In this document: positions 6,366 through 7,717 of the stretch, piece by piece
How positions within the stretch are numbered: the stretch's first letter is position 1
Layout of the letters: the number at the start of each line of letters is the position of its first letter
DNA from: Methanobacteriota archaeon
Lineage (GTDB): Archaea > Thermoplasmatota > Poseidoniia > Poseidoniales > Poseidoniaceae
Assembly (NCBI GenBank): GCA_011525095.1
Contig: WTIV01000015.1
Span: 1 to 7,717 of the forward strand
Direction: 5' to 3'
DNA: 7,717 nucleotides
Position numbers and translations under genes: made by a program
Notes under the pieces: generated by a model
The model's input: only the letters and a program-made list of their open reading frames with translations
Told to the model about the DNA's origin: nothing
Databases searched by the model: none

Positions 6366-7481
6366 ATGAGTTTGAGGCACGACAAGAACTCAGCAGTTTC
6401 CCCGGGAAAACCGGGTTCAGCGATTTATCCCGACTCTCCACTTGGTGAAGATGTAGTAGGAATTCCAACCGGTAGAGATGTAGAATGGGAACCTCTTGTT
6501 GACTACCGAAGAAATGGAGTCTCTGAAACTACTATCCATGGTGCTGTTGCATGGTGTCATGGTGATGATGTGATACACTCATTCGGTGGAAATGTCTTAT
6601 GTTATGGGCGCTCAATGATGAAACCGTTTATGCTCAAGGCTTTCACAAAAGAATTGGAAGATTTCACTTGGGAACAAAAAGCGATTGCTGTTGCAAGTCA
6701 CAACGGCGACACCGAGCACGTCGCAGCAGCCCAATCGCTTCTTTCCGAAGCCGAGTGGCCACTGATGCTCACGCCTGTCGATGTACCACTGATACAATTC
6801 GGTCGACAGGTCAGAAGACCAAGAAGGTGGTATCATACCTGTAGCGGTGAGCACGCTGCAATTCTTGCAGGATGTAAAAAGAAAGGGTGGAACAGGGCAG
6901 GTTACACATTGCCTACTCATCGTGTATTCGAGGCATACATGGAGCAACTCAGAAGATTCCTTGGCGAAGATTGGTCTCCTCTTAGAATAGCAAAGGATGG
7001 ATGTGGTCTTCCAACCGTATCGAATACCGTTTCAGAGTTAGCGAAAATATACGCAGGTCTTGTTCGTGACAAGGATGCAGATTGGATATGGGAGGCTATG
7101 TGCAAGCACCCAGACTTGGTGGGTGGTTTTAATCGTCTTGATTCAACGATACTGAAAATTGGTGATGGCAAGGTAATCGCAAAGGAAGGAGCGGATGGTT
7201 TGCTAGGAATGGCGATTGAGCACCCTGATTACCCGAAGGGACTTGGCGTGGTCATCAAAATAGCTCATGGGTGGAATTCTCAAGCGACTTGGTATGTCGC
7301 TAGAGCAATTCTCGGTTGCCTTGGAATTGAGTTAAGAAATCCATATCCCCTAAATAGACAGAAGGCATTCATTGTACCCGGAATCGTGCCAGAGAACCTG
7401 CACTCGGTATTGGAGACTATACCGACCTGGGATGAGTGGGATCCAGACCGAGATAGGTGGCACTACGAGGTGGATGCATGA
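6366..7481 (+). CDS. Asparaginase II family protein (Rhizobium etli AnsA / ReAV type)
   Basis: This family (Pfam Asparaginase_II) hydrolyses L-asparagine to aspartate and ammonia and is unrelated to the EcAII or plant types. Its motifs are all recognisable: RSMMKPF (82-88, Ser83 and Lys86), ASHNGDTEH (110-118, Ser111), CSGEHAAIL (159-167, Cys159), DGCGLP (211-216, Cys213) and KEGADG (273-278, Lys273). These give the two Ser-Lys pairs and both zinc-binding cysteines known for R. etli ReAV, with the same 54-residue spacing between the cysteines. The CSGKH lysine, a zinc ligand in ReAV as I recall, is Glu162 here. The protein is 371 residues, with an extra N-terminal segment of about 35-40 residues. 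The change may alter the metal site or the substrate, so asparagine is not assured; a related amide is possible. It starts 4 nt after the monooxygenase stop and overlaps the next gene by 4 nt, so it is probably co-translated with both. Confidence 0.9.
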   Translation: MSLRHDKNSAVSPGKPGSAIYPDSPLGEDVVGIPTGRDVEWEPLVDYRRNGVSETTIHGAVAWCHGDDVIHSFGGNVLCYGRSMMKPFMLKAFTKELEDFTWEQKAIAVASHNGDTEHVAAAQSLLSEAEWPLMLTPVDVPLIQFGRQVRRPRRWYHTCSGEHAAILAGCKKKGWNRAGYTLPTHRVFEAYMEQLRRFLGEDWSPLRIAKDGCGLPTVSNTVSELAKIYAGLVRDKDADWIWEAMCKHPDLVGGFNRLDSTILKIGDGKVIAKEGADGLLGMAIEHPDYPKGLGVVIKIAHGWNSQATWYVARAILGCLGIELRNPYPLNRQKAFIVPGIVPENLHSVLETIPTWDEWDPDRDRWHYEVDA

Positions 7482-7717
7482 TTCATGTCGAGAACCTTGT
7501 CGGCGGAAAATTCGTAAATGTTGAAGAAAACTTTGACGATGTCTCCCCACTAGATTTCTCTGTTATCGCCACAGTCCCTCGTACCAAAAACGTAGAAGAT
7601 GCAGTAACAGCTGCAAAAAATGCACTCGATGGATGGAGTGCACTTACACTCCATCAGAGATGTGACTGGCTAGACAGGATTGCTGATGAACTGGAAAATC
7701 AAATCGAAGAAGTAGCC
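7478..7717 (+). CDS. Aldehyde dehydrogenase, N-terminal 80 residues (cut by window end)
   Basis: The first 80 codons of an NAD(P)-dependent aldehyde dehydrogenase are present. The visible part shows the usual start of the superfamily: GGKFVNV (9-15), an SPLD..VIATVP segment (28-39), an EDAVTAAKNALDGW helix (44-57), then the RCDWLDRIADELE helix (64-76). The cofactor-binding domain core, catalytic Cys and Glu lie beyond the window, so substrate class cannot be judged. The style resembles betaine aldehyde, gamma-aminobutyraldehyde and 2-(amino/hydroxy)muconate semialdehyde dehydrogenases. The ATG shares ATGA with the stop of the asparaginase II gene, and GAGGTG at 7467-7472 stands 5 nt upstream. 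This tight coupling suggests both proteins act in one pathway. Confidence 0.88.
   Translation, partial: MIHVENLVGGKFVNVEENFDDVSPLDFSVIATVPRTKNVEDAVTAAKNALDGWSALTLHQRCDWLDRIADELENQIEEVA

Noticed and set aside
6599..6947. Alternative frames on both strands inside the asparaginase II gene
   Set aside because: They overlap the Ser-Lys and Cys motifs of the real frame and have no recognisable content.

Overview
The window looks like part of the genome of a marine planktonic archaeon, possibly Marine Group II / Poseidoniales. This is an inference. It rests on an archaeal/eukaryotic-type aspartyl-tRNA synthetase, a TATA-like element placed for (near-)leaderless transcription of two divergent genes, and Shine-Dalgarno sequences (GAGGTG, GGTGATC) seen mainly in front of downstream operon genes. 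Base composition is moderate and unremarkable. One gene does not fit easily: the S-adenosylmethionine synthetase is of the bacterial/eukaryotic MetK family, not the separate archaeal MAT family. The host assignment is therefore tentative.

Layout. On the minus strand, positions 1-1229 hold metK, intact across 409 codons and cut by the left edge at or next to its stop codon. A 57-bp divergent promoter region follows (1230-1286). Everything after it is on the plus strand and tightly packed: aspS (1287-2723), an alpha/beta hydrolase (2671-3480, start uncertain, possibly overlapping aspS by 53 bp), an atypical short-chain dehydrogenase/reductase (3512-4297), a TPR-like protein with a TTG start (4307-5107), a luciferase-like flavin-dependent monooxygenase (5150-6361), an asparaginase II-family protein (6366-7481), and the first 80 codons of an aldehyde dehydrogenase (7478 to the window end). 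Gaps within the run are 31, 9, 42, 4 and -4 nt, so one long transcript beginning at aspS is likely. There is no gene-free stretch longer than 60 bp, no RNA gene, no mobile element and no CRISPR array.

How the genes may work together. The alpha/beta hydrolase, SDR, flavin monooxygenase, amidohydrolase-like asparaginase II and aldehyde dehydrogenase look like successive steps of a catabolic pathway for a nitrogen-containing or aromatic compound: hydrolysis, redox, oxygenation, amide hydrolysis, then aldehyde oxidation. The substrate cannot be read from the sequence. A kynurenine/2-aminomuconate-like route is one testable guess. Two of the enzymes have changes at key positions: the SDR lacks the Tyr and Lys of its active site, and the asparaginase II protein has Glu where the family has a zinc-binding Lys. 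A strong 9-bp hairpin lies over the probable ribosome binding site of the monooxygenase gene and is the most distinctive non-coding structure in the window.
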